Positions 1-14,700 of a stretch of 64,000 bases of DNA are shown here, in pieces. The stretch's first letter is position 1; each line of letters opens with the position of its first letter. The notes beneath the pieces are model-generated. The model saw only the letters and a list, made by a program, of their open reading frames with translations. It ran no database searches and was not told the DNA's origin. Made by a program: the position numbers and the translations under genes. This stretch comes from Hymenolepis diminuta (lineage: Eukaryota; Platyhelminthes; Cestoda; Cyclophyllidea; Hymenolepididae), in contig CAADRB010000001.1 in the NCBI GenBank assembly GCA_900708905.1, forward strand, positions 6,045,224 through 6,109,223, given 5' to 3'.

Positions 1-429
1 GATCAAATAAAGGTAACAAAGAATAAAATTACGACTAATCACAATCTCCAAAGTTATTTAATGCCCCGCCGATTTAACAGTATGGTATTGAGTGCGTTAA
101 AAGCATTTCCCAATTTAGATTTTAATAAATTGCAAAATTGCTGAAATATCGTCAGAAGTTAACCCTAAGAGAATTTTTATGTTGATCATTCACTCCTGTT
201 GATACTCAAAAGTGCAATTCTGCATTTTTACAATAGCTGAACTGAAATAGATTAATAAATCCCGATCCTTTCTTAACCTTCCTTAAATACCTTGGCAATT
301 GCGATGTGATTTAAGTGTTTGAAGCATCCGTTTATAAAAGTCTTAAATTCCACAAAAAGCTGCCACGAATATAAACCCTAAATATAAACTAAAGTTTCCA
401 TAACTGGACATATAAAAAGAGCCCCTTAC
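1..429 (-). other. intron of the ABCA gene, running off the left edge
   Basis: This stretch follows the AAG|GTAAGG donor at 430/429 of the ABCA gene on the minus strand. It is AT-rich and no coding exon was recognised in it. The remaining ABCA exons (rest of the second membrane domain and the second nucleotide-binding domain) must lie to the left of the window. Confidence 0.7.
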
Positions 430-3400
430 CTTGAACGGCCTTGTCATTGGCCATTAGCATTCGCAGTTGAAGGTTATGTAGCATGTTGAGATAGGCTACA
501 GAAGAAGGCCAACCTTTGTTGTGATAATATATACGAGCGTATTGGGTCGGTGGAAGACCGTGCAGCACGAAGTCCGCAACATCTAAACCAATTTCTTTAG
601 CCTGGGTATTATTGAGGTACTGATCAAAGATGGATTCAATTAGGATTTTATTTGAAAGCACGGATTTTGCCTCTACAACTACTTTTCCGTTTTCCGTCTC
701 AATGAACATTAAACCACCGTATCGTTTAAGAATAGCCTGATCTCTTGAGCGAAGAAGGTATTCAGATACATTGTAGTGTGTTAAATTCATCAGATAATCT
801 GTAGTTGGTAGGAGAAGCTTTGGTGGGTCCACTATTGCCTTTGATGGACAGGTGTAATCCCCGTGCTCACATGAACAACTAAGAGTCTCTGACTGTCTTA
901 CCTCCTCAATTCCTTTAGGACTCAAAGCAGGAAGGGGATTAGGAGCTATGTAGTCTTTGATGTTACAATAGGCGTACTTTTGTGGGATAAATTCATAAAG
1001 AGAATGAGGTAAACATCGGGTGCCAGACCAGCCCCTAGGTGACGCCATTTGTTCAGAATACTTGTAGGAAATATCTAGAGCTTTGGAATTATTAACAGGG
1101 GTGTTGGAGAAGAAAGTCCATAGATGGGGCACATCCTTCTTGATAGACAGTAACCAGGGATGGAGAGGCATAACAGGTTGAGAGAAGCTTATGGGATAAG
1201 TCGTCACAACTAACATCATGATTATAACAGTGACTGCGGGAATAACGATTTCAAGCACCCAGCCGCGTTTGCTTCGAAGAACACATTGCCTCCTTTTAGC
1301 AAGATAGGCATAAGCCTGTTGAACGTAGAGACGAACACCAGTGTTGCGTTTGGCTGTGTATGCCTCTGTTGGGATGACAGCACATGGCTCTTCATCTGGT
1401 GAAAATTTGACTTCCAAATCCATCTCACTCTTATCAATGTCTCCGCTGGCATCTGTTGAAGAGGTACTGGAGGAGTTATTGAGTTCTTCCAGGCCATGGT
1501 TCTCTCGACGACCGCGTTTGAAGAGTTTTAGAATGAAGTCATGCTTCCTTTGGGTGACTGAATTAACCGTCTAAAGAGAAACAGAAAAAAACAGCAAATT
1601 TTTTGAACTCTCAAAGTATTCTACTTCTCGAGTTTTGATATCAAATTGCAGAAATTCTGAAAGTCTTTTGTTTACATGTTCTTTCATTACTTAGCGTAGA
1701 TATTCATAAAAAATGAGGGCATTTACCTGAACTATTATAAATATTCGATATTAATTTGAGACTAACCTTTCGACGAAATTAAGTAAGTCAGTTTGCAATA
1801 AGTGCAATTTTTAGTATATTCCAACTAAAAAACTCCGCTACCATGACGATGAAATAAGCCCTTATCTTCAACATATATTTATTTAAACCTTAGAAATTAC
1901 CTTCTGTAGCAATTAAAATGAATAAATTCGGTCTATTAATATAAAAATATATACGAGCTTAATTTCTATTTCTTGAAAACCGGTATCATATGCAATTTTC
2001 TACTAAGTTAGTTAAACTTAATACTCCACCCCGCCCCCACTCCCAAGCCAAGACAAAAAGGCAGATATTAGAACTCTTGCTTAAGAGACTCATTTAATTT
2101 TCGGGACTTAAAACGTCACATTTCAGCACACTCCCTCTACTAATTTATTTATCTATAATAACTGTATCTGATACTTAAAACTATTTTTCCCGACCTACAC
2201 ACAATTTTACGTAGTTTTACAAGATCCATATAATAGACTGCCTGATGTAGTTACTTAAATCCTTGATCCATTTTCTAATATGCATTCGCGTGTTTTGACG
2301 TAGTTATATTAAACGCAGGTGCACTTGTGTTTATGTCGATTTTGTTGCCGATTTCTTGCCCCTTTCGTTATGAAACATGGGTAGCGGTATCACTCACGCA
2401 TTCTCACGTCCAATTCAGTCGCACAAATTAGTTTATCTGCAATCCTTCTATTCAATACATTCTAGTGCGCACTTCCATTCCTCTGGCGTTTCCGTTTTTC
2501 TCTTCCTGATTCAAATTAAGATAAATGCATAAATAATAAAAAGACTGCTTGAATATTATGTCCTTGTCTTTATTAGAGTCGTGTTCTGTTGGCTAGTCTC
2601 ACTCCTCCCCCCCCCTTTATTATAGTCTACTTACCAACCGTATAGTTACAAAGAAATTGATTAAAATAGAATAATCCATTACAACTATGGATTTATTTAC
2701 AGTATAACTTTTTAATGCTGCAGAGAGTCGGCTTTACGATTCTTTTTCCAGGAACGAAATTCGTTTATAAACATAAGAATGCTTGAAAATACGAGTGGCC
2801 ACAAAAGAGCATTCAAATTAACATTTACCGATTCAGCTGGCATTTAAATTAAGTGGCAATAGAATATTTTCCTTCACAAAAGAGTAGGCGCGTAGCAAAA
2901 TCAATTAAGTGATCTTTGCGAAGTGCCGATTTTCTGATTAAAAAATGTAACGACCCACACTACGTATCGATAGTGAGTGATTCGAATTCAGTCAAAAAGT
3001 GATTCGTCACAATTTCGTTATATGAAATCATTTTTCAACGTGACAATTTAGTCATACTGTGAAGTAAGATCTGACGTCTCAGAGTGTGAATCAAATCATC
3101 CATTAGGTTAATTAATTATGCTTGATTTACGGGCAATTCCATTCGATCTATAATATTCTATATGGGGAGAAATTACCACTTTTATTTCTATACTACAGGT
3201 ATTCATCTACCTAAGCGCTTTCAGACTCATATTTCCAGACAGGATAAATACGTGCCAGTGAACCGGTCAAGTAATAGCAGAATCTAAACATTCAAAATCG
3301 TACCAAGTTATCGAATATCGGTTGTTTGAGTGAAGACTGTGAAGAATAATTACAGAAATAAATGCTTTGATGCCGAGAACTGCTATGCAAAACTGAAGCC

Positions 3401-6400
3401 TACATGTTCTATAACTGCAGGTGAACTATTACACATAAAACAAATTCTTTCTGATGTTTCATTTTCTTGCAAAAAGATTAACGTTTGAATTATTTGATTT
3501 CCCGATCACCTTTATAGGGTAGGATAAAGGGATCGGGTTAAAAGAGTAAAATGAAGAACTGACAGCAAAAGCAACAAAAGAATTGAAAAAAGAAGAGAGA
3601 AAGTAAATATAAGTGTAAGAACAATAGACTTGAATTGAAATATTCGTACGACAAAAATTATCTTAACACCAATTTAGTCATGTTAAAGACCTCTTTCACC
3701 ATCTTATTAAGAGAAAAAAGGAAATCAAATTTTTGTGCAAAATCAATAAAGGATAAGACTTTATATAAGTATTTAGAATCTTTAATACCCTATGAATCCT
3801 AAAAATTATGTTCTCATAACTACCATGTAGCCAAAATTTTCCTCAATAATTAAGTTAAAAAATATCAACAAGAAAAGTCATAAATAAAATAACTACGCAG
3901 GCTAATAAATAAAAGACGCCTTCTACATACATACAGAATCTTATCAAGATACCTCCCTTTTTACTAAATTAAGTGCACCCAAAATAAATCTAGGTAAATT
4001 AACTGTCGGAAGATTCCTCAGGAGAGACTTCAGACCACCAAATACAAAAAAACATGATTCCTACTGTCTGCATTTATATTATCATCTGTAATAATAATAC
4101 CACCTGCAATGAGCCCAACGTACCTTGATTTTACTAGGATCATCCGAGAGAAGAATAAAGATTTCTTCCAAAGAGGTATCAGAGAGCCCAATTCCTTTCA
4201 CTCCAAATTCATGAGCCAACTGGGTCTTATGTTCTTCTAAATAGGTTAGGAGTTTCACAAATCCGTTTAAGTCATAAGCTTTAATTGCTGGCAATGTAAA
4301 CACCCATTCAGTTGGAGTGGAATCAGATAGTTCAGAACCGGGTAGCTGGGAGGAGATTATTTTGAAAAGACGAGAATCAACCTCGGCGTTGCCTGCAATA
4401 CCATCTTTCTTCTCCATACTGAGGTAGTAGAACTTGGCAAACTTAGATTTCAGGAAGAGACTAGAACCACTGGCTTTGACACGACCCTGTGAAACAATTG
4501 CGATTCGATCACCTAGGACATCAGCTTCATCCATATGATGAGTGGTGAGAATGATGGTTCTCGATGCTTTAAAATGGAAGATGAGATTCCAAATACCTCT
4601 ACGAGAGGATGGGTCAACTCCAGCCGTCGGTTCATCCAAAAAGACTATCTTTGAGCCGCCAACAAAAGCTGCTGCTAGAGAAAGCCTTCTCTTCTGACCT
4701 CCTGAAAGATTTTTAGCCAACTCGTTCGCCTTCTGTTCTAAACCTAACTCAACTAAGAACTGGCTAATTTCTGTCTGTACGTCCTCTTTGGAAAGCCCCT
4801 TTAAATAACCGTAGAACTTGATGTGTTCAGCAACAGTGAGGTTATCAAAGAGAATATTGTGTTGTGGACAGAGTCCCAAGTGTTGACGTATCTCTGGCAT
4901 TTCATAGTTGATGTCCTTTCCATAGACATAAGCTTTACCAGACGTAGGGGCATAAATACCAGTGAGAATTGATATTGTAGTTGTTTTTCCCGCTCCATTA
5001 TGCCCCAGAAAAGATGTGATCTGATTTTCATAAAAGTCTACCCACATATTATTAACCGCGACAAACTTCTTCCTTCCAAAACATTTTGTTAGACCACGGA
5101 CAGATACCCCAATGTTAAGATCGCTGTCTGGTGGTTCGTGAAAAGCAACATCAAGATCTTCTGAATTGGGTTCCTGTTGATCCACGTTCTTAGGCGCGCT
5201 TAGTCGACCCAAGATCACCTCTCTCCAGTAGGATTTTGTGAATGGGAAATACCATTTCCGAATGAGTCCGTAGCTAGTTGGAACTACGTTCTCCAAATAC
5301 CAGACAAGAATCCATGCCAGAGCCCCGTCTACGAGGAGCATCAGCATGCACAATCCAACGGAAATTGACTCAGTGAAGAGACTATTTTCCCATAACGAGG
5401 ACCACTGGCCACCAAAACCCTGAACCTCCATTGTCATAAGTCGAGAAAATAGCATGGCAACTGTACATTGGGGTAAAAATGTGAGGGCTAGGAGGGCAGC
5501 AAAGTTCAAATCGTAGATGAGAATAAGGTTATAGGGGATATACATGATGAAGTAGAATATACCACTGAACACGGCACCAAGGTTGGCATTAGTAAAGAAG
5601 ACAGTTGTCATGAATGCTTGAGGAAGAATGGCAAAAATGTAAGCTATGAAACAGCAGAAGAGTAGAAAACCATCGGTTTTGGGAAAGAGCTGACCGAATT
5701 TTAACATCATTGTAGCTATTATGCTTGAAGCGGTCATCATTATGAAGCCAACCGTAAACCAATTTAACCAATGCACCCCATTACTCATTCCCATAACGTT
5801 GGTAAATTCTTTCAACCGAATTTCCTTCTCATAGACAATAACTCTTACGTTGAGCACATAGTTACATAACCAGATTACCACAATCAAGAGAGGAATATTG
5901 GGCACAAATAAACGCAACATTGGGTCAATTTGATAGCAAGGATTAGGAACGAACTGCATCTCGGTTGGAAGAAACTCGTCCTCATAGGGGTCGTTAGGGG
6001 CTTTCGTTCCAGATGTCATAGAGATATATGCTCGTTCAATTTGATCTTGGAGGTCAATAAAACCACTGGTAAAGTACCTCATGGAATCTCTAGTTTCATA
6101 TCTTGCAGCCGGCGACCAGTACTTATCCATCACTTTAAATTTATAGGTAGTATCTATGACGTCCTCTTTGAGGCGAAATTGAATTGACAGCACCTGATTA
6201 GTCTCCTTAAAATCGACTATCGTTACTGTTCTGTTTATTTCTATGGCCTTATCGTAATCAGCGTACATTTGAGAGTCATTTAAATAGCCATGAAAACGAT
6301 CATAGACCACACATTCGGTAAAAATTTCGTTTACAACCCGTGAAACATTTTTAATCATTGGAAGCACCGAAGTGTAATGAGTGTAGCCATCTTTAGAATT

Positions 6401-7627
6401 AGTATCAAAGAAGTATAGTATTCGTTTGCAAAGTTCCTTATTTTCCGGAGTGATCGTTGGCATAACGATGCAAAGGTTAGCAGCTGTTCTAATCGATTTG
6501 AACACTGGACCGTTCTTAATCAACTCTGGGAGCAATGTTTCAACAGAGCTGTCCACTTCGGAGACTATTTTCTTCAGTTTTTCAAGCATAATAGCAGTAT
6601 TATTTGAACGTTTCATGATTTCATTAGTGATTGAAGTAGCTGGATAGTAAAAAACTTCTCCTTGAAGTACATTTCTAAATCTCAGCGTCCATGGTTGGAG
6701 GGTTTTGTAGTTGAAAAGAGAGTTTAACTGAGAACAGACTGATACATTCTCGTCTGCAATATTAGATTGACTCTCTTGGAGATTCTTCATGACATAATTT
6801 TTACTCAACTGCTGGTGAATTGCTGAAACAAGAGTAAGAAAACTATTTGAACCCAGTTCGTCACCACAAAATAACATTGATATATTTCTAAGATTATCAC
6901 TGAGCTTCATCAGGTCTTCTGCATCCGAGATTACACGACCGATGGATATAGATTTGATATCTTTCGGAATATAGCTGCCTGCTTTTTCAATCGCCTCATT
7001 GATAGTTTTTGAGAAAAAAAAGTCTTTCCCTAAGGGCGGCAGTAAACAGTACAACTTTAGGGCCTTGGCGTCAGGCATCGGTTCGAGTATCTGCTGAAGA
7101 GAGTCATCGCAAAGTGCGTCACTCAGGACCTGCCAATGAGGAGTAGAATTTGAATCTTTAAGTATGGCAACTCTTTCCACGATAGGCGGAAGCTCAGTTA
7201 AGACATTAGAGCTCTGGTTCTTTAGATAGGATAACCAAGAAGGTACAATGTTTGAACGACTCTGGTAGTCGACATCGTGAGGACTGCAGGTATTGTTGAA
7301 ATTGCAGACGACTCCACGAATATAAGAAAGAAATCCCATACTAGGTAGGGGTTGAGAAACGAGATGGCAAGGTGGGTACGGTTCAGGCATTTGCGCAAAT
7401 CTCAAACCAACGGCAACAATTATAAGAACAATTGGAAGTATCAATTCGCAAAGAATAACCCATGGTTCGCGTATACGTAGAATTACGGTCTTCCAAAGAA
7501 GGAGTCGGTAGTGAAGAAAGAACCCTGGAATACGACGTCTAAAGGTGTCAGTGATGGGATTAATCTTGGGAATGGAAGATACAGAATCCTTGGCCCTGAT
7601 ACTGACTATACTTTCATCGGTTTCCAT
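430..7627 (-). CDS. ABC transporter, subfamily A (full-size, 3' part outside the window)
   Basis: Exons on the minus strand are 7627-4124 (1168 codons, phase 0) and 1570-430, separated by a 2.55-kb intron; the gene continues past the left edge. Seen in the protein: a first membrane helix at about residues 55-75, a very large extracellular loop to about 600, and more helices to about 790. The first nucleotide-binding domain follows, with Walker A GHNGAGKTTT at about 875-884, LSGGQ at 974-978, Walker B FLDEP at about 996-1000 and the H-loop HH at about 1030. Exon two gives a Ser-rich linker, a membrane helix and the start of the second extracellular loop. Layout and order are those of ABCA transporters, which flip or export lipids. 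The ATG at 7627 is 43 nt after a splice acceptor. Which ABCA paralogue this is cannot be told here. Confidence 0.93.
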
Positions 7628-7670
7628 GTATAGATAATTTGCTACTATTCTAATGCTTCAACAGTGAAGT

Positions 7671-7684
7671 CTAAAAGAAAAATA
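7671..7684 (-). other. candidate cis or spliced-leader acceptor ahead of ABCA
   Basis: On the minus strand a T-rich tract ending in TTTTAG lies directly before 7670, leaving a 43-nt leader before the ABCA ATG at 7627. It could be the 3' end of an intron after a non-coding first exon, or a trans-splice acceptor, since flatworms add a spliced leader to some mRNAs. No spliced-leader gene is visible in the window, so the two cannot be told apart. Confidence 0.4.
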
Positions 7685-8782
7685 AATAAGTGAGGTGAAG
7701 CTAAGATAAGCAAAATACATATGCATATACAAATTTTCTTTTCAAAAGTTATCCATCCTAAATAAACTAAATATTATCAGAAGAAATTTTTTAACAGAAT
7801 TAATTGCAAAAAGGGCGATTGGTGCATATAATAACAAGACTCTTAAAACAAGAATAAATATTCATATAACTTGATCATCATGGGCGAAATTTTAAAATGC
7901 TAGAAACGAAAAGCACAGATGTGTTTTACATTTAAAAAAGTAATTTCACAATAATAATAAGCCGTATAAAGCAGAATAAATGACATATTAACAAGACTAT
8001 ACAAAATGACAGTTTTTATCTTATATGTCACTTGCGAAGAATATAACTGGTAAAGGTAAGAAATAAAAATAACGATAAACTATGAAAAATAAAATACGCA
8101 TATAGGGTTATACGCGAGCCTATATACACAATGCCTACAGACATTAAATTATAAAGAAGATCATTGACTTATACACTTCAGCATTATTAATGAGACAATA
8201 TAAAACAAAACTTACCACGAGAATTATCTGAAATGAAGACATCCGAATATGTTGCGATTCTAGACAGCCTTAATATTAACCTATTAAAAGTTTGATGTTT
8301 AAAACATAAATAGTTTTGAAGTTTTCTAAATAATTTTATTACCCATTTTCATAACCGAAAATTGTATTACGATGGGCAAGGTATTGACGCATTTTATGAT
8401 TTTATTATAAGTATTGAATTTCTTTAAGCATATATTCATAATTATTGAATACTGCAGTTTTGCATTCTTTAATTATAATAAATATGTTTACGTGAATTAG
8501 TAAATATTCCCTTTCAAATTTACAAGTAATTAGTCTTATTTTTCCTCCGTATCATAAAAAAGTAAATAATAGTTCCTTTTACTGTTTAATATTGGTAATC
8601 GTTATCGAACCGTGTTCTTTTATTAATGATTTAGTTTTAACTTTCTTATTTTCGCCCGGGCAAATCCAGCCAAATATTTCAAAATTGGATTCGGTGCCCG
8701 CGCTATGCGAATCGGTTTTTTTGTTGTCTGAATTTTTCATTTATTTTCAAATTATCAAATCTGTTTTGGTATATTTCTTCTA
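7685..8782. promoter_or_regulatory. divergent intergenic region between ABCA and CTDNEP1
   Basis: About 1.1 kb of very AT-rich DNA separates two genes transcribed away from each other, so it should hold both promoters. No convincing coding exon, TATA box or other defined element could be singled out. Confidence 0.5.
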
Positions 8783-11700
8783 ATGCTTCGCATATCGTTA
8801 CAAATTTACTGGTTTTGGTTCAAGGATACAATAGCCAAACAATTCCGAATTTTCTCATCACTTATTTTATATATTCTGAGTTATTTCACCCTCAGAGTTC
8901 GACAGCAATCTAGATCAGTAATGCAATATCAAAGTGTAAGGTATCATGTTATTCCTTTATCTCCTCTCTCTAAACTTCAATTGTGTAAGTTCTTTTTAGT
9001 TGCTTCATATCTTTGTGAAGTTATATTTTAGCTTGGTTTTGTGCCATTTCCAGGTCTTCGAAGACGCAAAATTATGGTGATTGATTTAGATGAAACTCTG
9101 ATTCACTCTGTTCTCGATGGGGTGTCTCGGCCTTCTCAAAGGGGAGGGCCACCGCCTGATTTTGTGCTCAAAGTGGATATTGAACACCATCCAGTTCGAT
9201 TTTCTGTACACAAACGGCCCCATGTAGATTATTTCCTCAGCATTGTAAGCAGTGTTTTAGTGCTTTAAAACTTAACCTGCATACGTGTTTATTTATCAAA
9301 TACGTCTTTTTATTGCTCACTTATGTATTCATCTGGTTTCTTGTCTGATTTGTTTCTCATCATTATCTTAGTACCAAAGCATATTTGATCTCTGCTCTGT
9401 TTTTATGGCCTTTTGCGATCATAATCAATCGCTTCGGTTGTTTGCGTTGTTATTAAGTTCATCGAAATATTTAGCAGCTAATGTGTCTAGTCGGCATAGA
9501 TTGTTCTCCGGAATTATCTGTTCTCAAAGATCTCTAAGCGTTACTATGATTTTCCACCTGCTGAAACTAAACCGCAACTAATCAGATTCTCATATTTACC
9601 TATATTTCTTTATGTATATCCTCCCCTTTTATTGTTTTATAGCTACCGAACTATTTCGTCATATTAGATGGCCTCTACCTTGGTAATTTGGGACAAATCT
9701 TTTTGCACTCTTCTATAAAGGTATCTTTTATTCTAATACTATATTTTTTAGGCATTTGTCTTATTTGCTTAAAGCAATATTATAGCAAATGTGGAATATC
9801 CTTCAGGTTTGAATGAATGTCTAGATCATCTTAGTCCTTATATATTAAAAACAGCCTCGGCAGACATTTTCTCTCAGTTTCTATTTCCAACCTCATTATT
9901 GGTGTTTCCCTGCACTCATTTTTAACAGAAAAGTAGTACCTTGAATCCTCACATATCCCTCTTTTAATAGGGTTTATTTAATCCACTTCTTTGTTGCTTT
10001 TCCTTTTGCATTCGTGATAAGATATTTTGAGTTTAATTATATTTGTCTATTATCATTGTCTTCGTGTTGTTCTTTTGGAGTTTAAATCCTATTCGTTAAG
10101 TTCTTAAATCATAATAAATCCTATTAGACTTGATTTAGTCCGCTAACATGGAACCCAACAGAGTTTCTTCATATCATTTTCTTTAACAGTAATAATTTGA
10201 ATAATTATAAAACGCCGATATATAAGGAGTATGTGTTCATTCGTTAAGAACGATTTCTTATATTTTCACAACTGAAATTCTGACTATTTCTCGACCCATT
10301 TTGTTCTTGCTCTTTATTGCTTAACAAGTAATTAGAACGCTTTTCATGAATCGGATTTTATTCTAGCTTCTGATTTGGAATGATAGAACCGAATAATCGA
10401 ATAACTGCACTTTTGCTTTGAACCTCCTAGATTAAAATGTTTTGATCTTTAGAAGTCAGACCCTTCGTTGGTGTCAACGACAGTGCTAAGATGTCGACTC
10501 ATGTCTGCTGTCACTCGTTAATGCGTATCCTTTCTTAAATTTAGGTTACTGATTATATCCTTGAAGATCCTTTTTATATCTGTTGAAACTGAAACAAATT
10601 TCCAATAATTCCCTTTCTGTACAAGTTCAATAAGATGTATTCGATTGCTCTCCCGTCTTCTAACTTTGGGTAGTTTATGGCTGGCAACTTAGCGGCATGG
10701 AGTGGTCGGTGTTTAACCCAGGTTGTATGATTATTAGCTTAACATCGTGGACAGTCTAGTTAGCGGCTAGTGCTCCGTTACCTAGACAGTCAGATAAACT
10801 TGTATCATAACTCATTGTTTCTCTCTCGACTTCTCATCTTACAATCGGGAGAAGCTGCTGTTTGCTTATTTAATTTAGTAAGAAAAGTCGAGTTCATATT
10901 CTTTATTCAGTTATAATGCCTTATTATCGCATTAATAGGAAGATCTGTTTTCTTATGATCTATTTCACTCGTTTACACTCACAAACATCGTCGACTTGTG
11001 GTCTAATAAGTTAACATGCTGCCATTGATCGCTTCCACGCATTTGAATTAACAGTTTCCGTAATATTGCAAACCTATTTGATAGGGTTGGAAGAACTGAA
11101 GCAAACTGTAGTATATTCTAAATTTAATTTGGTTCTATTTTCGGCTTTACTCATTGTACAGAGAAAATTCTGCTTGGTGACAGTTAATTAGCATAATAAA
11201 CGATTGGCAATCCCTTACCTAACTTTTTTTGGCTTTCTTTGCTATGAATCTCATATTTTGTTGGTGTAAGTCATTGATGATGGAGTAGGCTTGAGATCTC
11301 TGCTAAGTATTTATAAAGATCAGACAATATAGGATGAAGAGGTATAAAAGATAAAACGGGTCAAAAATCTTTAACCACAAAAAGTGAGAAGATACAATCA
11401 TCTTGCCGCAATGGGCGCTACCCCCTCTCGTAGCATGGTGCCTGAAGTTGGGAACATCTCGGCATGCTAGCTTCCCACTGGCCACTGTTCTCCCATGTCG
11501 AACTGGTTGGTCCGCGTGGTAGTTTCCGTACTGACTGACGAGTTTGTTAGCTTAGCCAGCTTCATATTCCTCAGTACCGATGCGTTTGATAACGGAAATG
11601 ACGAATATTTGGTTTAACTTTTAGTCCAATATGGTGTAGTCAGATGTATAATTGTAAGCTACTTCTTTTTTATAAAGGCAATCTGTTAATTTAAGGTCTT

Positions 11701-14700
11701 CTTGCTGTTCGTAAACAATTTGGTCACTTATTATGTTAAGCTTAAAATAGTTTACTGTTGTACTGATTGAATAGAGATATGCAAATTTTCCCATTCAATT
11801 GTACCGAGTTCTTGTATCCATTGTTTATTGTTACTTTTTCTCAGTATTTATGATGGACATCTTCCTCGTTTTCAAGTATCAAAGCGTTATAGAAAATTTG
11901 GAACCTTCGATAATTGACGCTTGTACTGAGTTCTTATTAAACAAAGATCTCTAGTGGCATTTTTCTAGCCACTTTTTGATTCATTTTTTTTATTCTTCTA
12001 GACTTAACTTAGCCCAACTAGGTAATATCAATTTCGTAGTATAGGCTGTCCAAATCATATTTCGTTCAATGACTCCTTTAAGTTCTTACTGGATATTAGT
12101 CTGCTATTAAAAATGAAGTTGAATTCTAGCTGATTAAAAATACGCCTTATTGACCAGTTAGGCAAATTGAGTGGTTGCTTATGTTGTCTCGATGAATTTC
12201 TGTCTTAACAACCAAGTTCAGCCAATTGGTATTAGCCAACCAGATCCATCATTCTTTGATTATGTTTGATGGTTATTTTGTATCCTCAGATAGATTATTT
12301 TACTAAATTTGATTGTAATGGGTTTATTGTGATGTATGATTTGCCATGAGAACCTCGGAATCTCTACATTTTACCACTTGTAAAAGTTAATTTTCTCTTT
12401 TCGCATATGCAGGTCAGTCAGTGGTATGAGCTGGTGATATTCACAGCCTCACTGGAGATCTATGGTGCGGGTGTTGCAGATCATCTAGACAACGGCCGGC
12501 ACATCTTTCAACGACGATACTTTCGACAGCATTGTCTCTATGACAGCGGCAGCTACTCCAAGGACCTCTCGCGCGTCTCCACTGACCTTTCCTCCATCTT
12601 CATTCTCGATAACTCACCCGGCGCCTATCGCTCATTCCCCGGTGAGTTGCGCGTTTGTCTATTTATTTTTTATTTAAGCGTCCGCCTAGAGGAATGAAAT
12701 TTTAAGATTTCGATCTGAATAATTGGAATTGTAATTAATCTCTCTGTCGTTAAGACCCTAATAGTTTGGGATTTTGTAGCTATTTAATTCAATTGGAACT
12801 TAGTTGGTAGACAATTATACTGTAAATGTCGGTTTTCATTAGCGAGATTTTTGCGTTCATTACCAAATTGGTCAAGTCAAAAGAATTCCTGTCTTTAGTG
12901 TTGGAGATGGATAGTTGGAATGCTATAAATTAGATTTTCTATTATACCTCATACATTCCTGTTCTACATTGATCACCCTCTATTTCAGTGGTTTAATTGA
13001 TTAAGTGACTTCCAGATTCAAGTAGCAACGCCACTATCTTCGTTTGAATCTATTGATTTGTCATCATTCTCTCTAGAGGATAATTATACTTTGTCTTCAC
13101 TTCACTCTCAAAATTAGGCCTTAATAATTTCCCTTTTTATGAGTTTTTTTCAAAATCCACATTCTTTAAACTGTCTCGAACTGTTTTCATTTATTTGTTG
13201 TAACAAATATCTTAATGCATCAAATTTTTAAAACATAACTAAAGTACTGTATGTTTTTCTCAGTTTAAATTTGATGGCATTCTTCGTGTTCTGTTAATGA
13301 ATTCCATTGTCTTCTGTCCATTTACTCGCATTTCTACGGTTATTAGTAACTTTTCAAATGTGTTCTCCAGGTGTCTGTATAGATTTATAACCGAATGTTT
13401 ATCTTAAATAACCAGTGTGTTCAAACGTGCGAATGGAATATTTTGTTTACTAGCTTAATGGCACGTTTTTATGCTAATTAACTGTAAAACAATATCTATT
13501 TACCGAACGTTTGTTTGATCGCATATTCGCTAAATTCATTGATAACACATTCGTCATTTAAAGCAGTCTATCGTTTTACCCGGTAACCTAAAAACTAGAA
13601 AAAAGAAACCTATATTCAGAGAAATGATTAGTTTTGTATTTTTTATTTAGTCAATTTAAACAAAAGGTCTTATCAAGGGTAATATTTGGGCAAGGTGCAC
13701 ATGGCTTGCAATACATTTCATCGAGAGCGTGAGAAAGAAAAATAGGGTGATTTCACTCATGAAACCACTAGTTCTACGTGGCCCTAGTTGCAGTTAGTCT
13801 CTTTGCTTATCGACTTCATTCTTTGAGATATTTAAAAGCGTCCAATTAAAGCCTAAATTTCAGAGCGAGTTATTGAATAGTTTAGTAGGAGTTGGTTTCC
13901 AACTTTCCTGTTGCCATGTAATTCAAATTCGTCTGACTACGGAAAAGAAGTATACATATACCCGAATTCATTAGGTCTGAATGAGTTGATGCTAGTTTTA
14001 CCCCTATACTAGAGTTATACAGCTGTGGTTTTGTATAAGTTTGCGAGATTTTTTCTTCTATTGGTCGAAATAGCAGGATGGTATTAGCTTAAATGATTTT
14101 CAAATAGCAGAGCTCATTAAAGTTAATTGAATAATTCCGAACGTAGGCTTTCTTTCACTATTAGACTATTTTTAGCCATTGCGTAAAATACTGGATTACG
14201 GCAATACAATAGAACGTAGACTTGCTTTTTTAAACCTATATTTAGTTTGGTTGTCATTAAATCAACTTCTGAACCAAGATTAAAACAAAGTTGCTACCCA
14301 AGATATGTGAGAAATATCTCCAAATTTTGCCTCCTCCTCCCCTCAGTAAAAGATGTTAAGTCGAAAGCTACACATCCTTGAAGCAACCTACCTCTCTACC
14401 CTGCCTTCATCATAACAGTCAAGGTGGAAATAAAATTGAGAAGAATCATTAAGCATTTCCCTTAACGAATTTAATATAAATTTTATATTTTCTTTTCATT
14501 ATTATTGAAAATAACGCTTATCTCTTAAATTCTTTATACGAACTATTATGACTCACCATATACCGTATACAGTTCGAATCAAATGATAATGATTTTTTCT
14601 ATAACAACGAAAATTTATTTTTCCTCGGCTGTATATCGTAAAAGTAACAATATGTTAAATTTATTTTCTTGGATCAAAGGCTACGTGCATGGCTAGGGCA

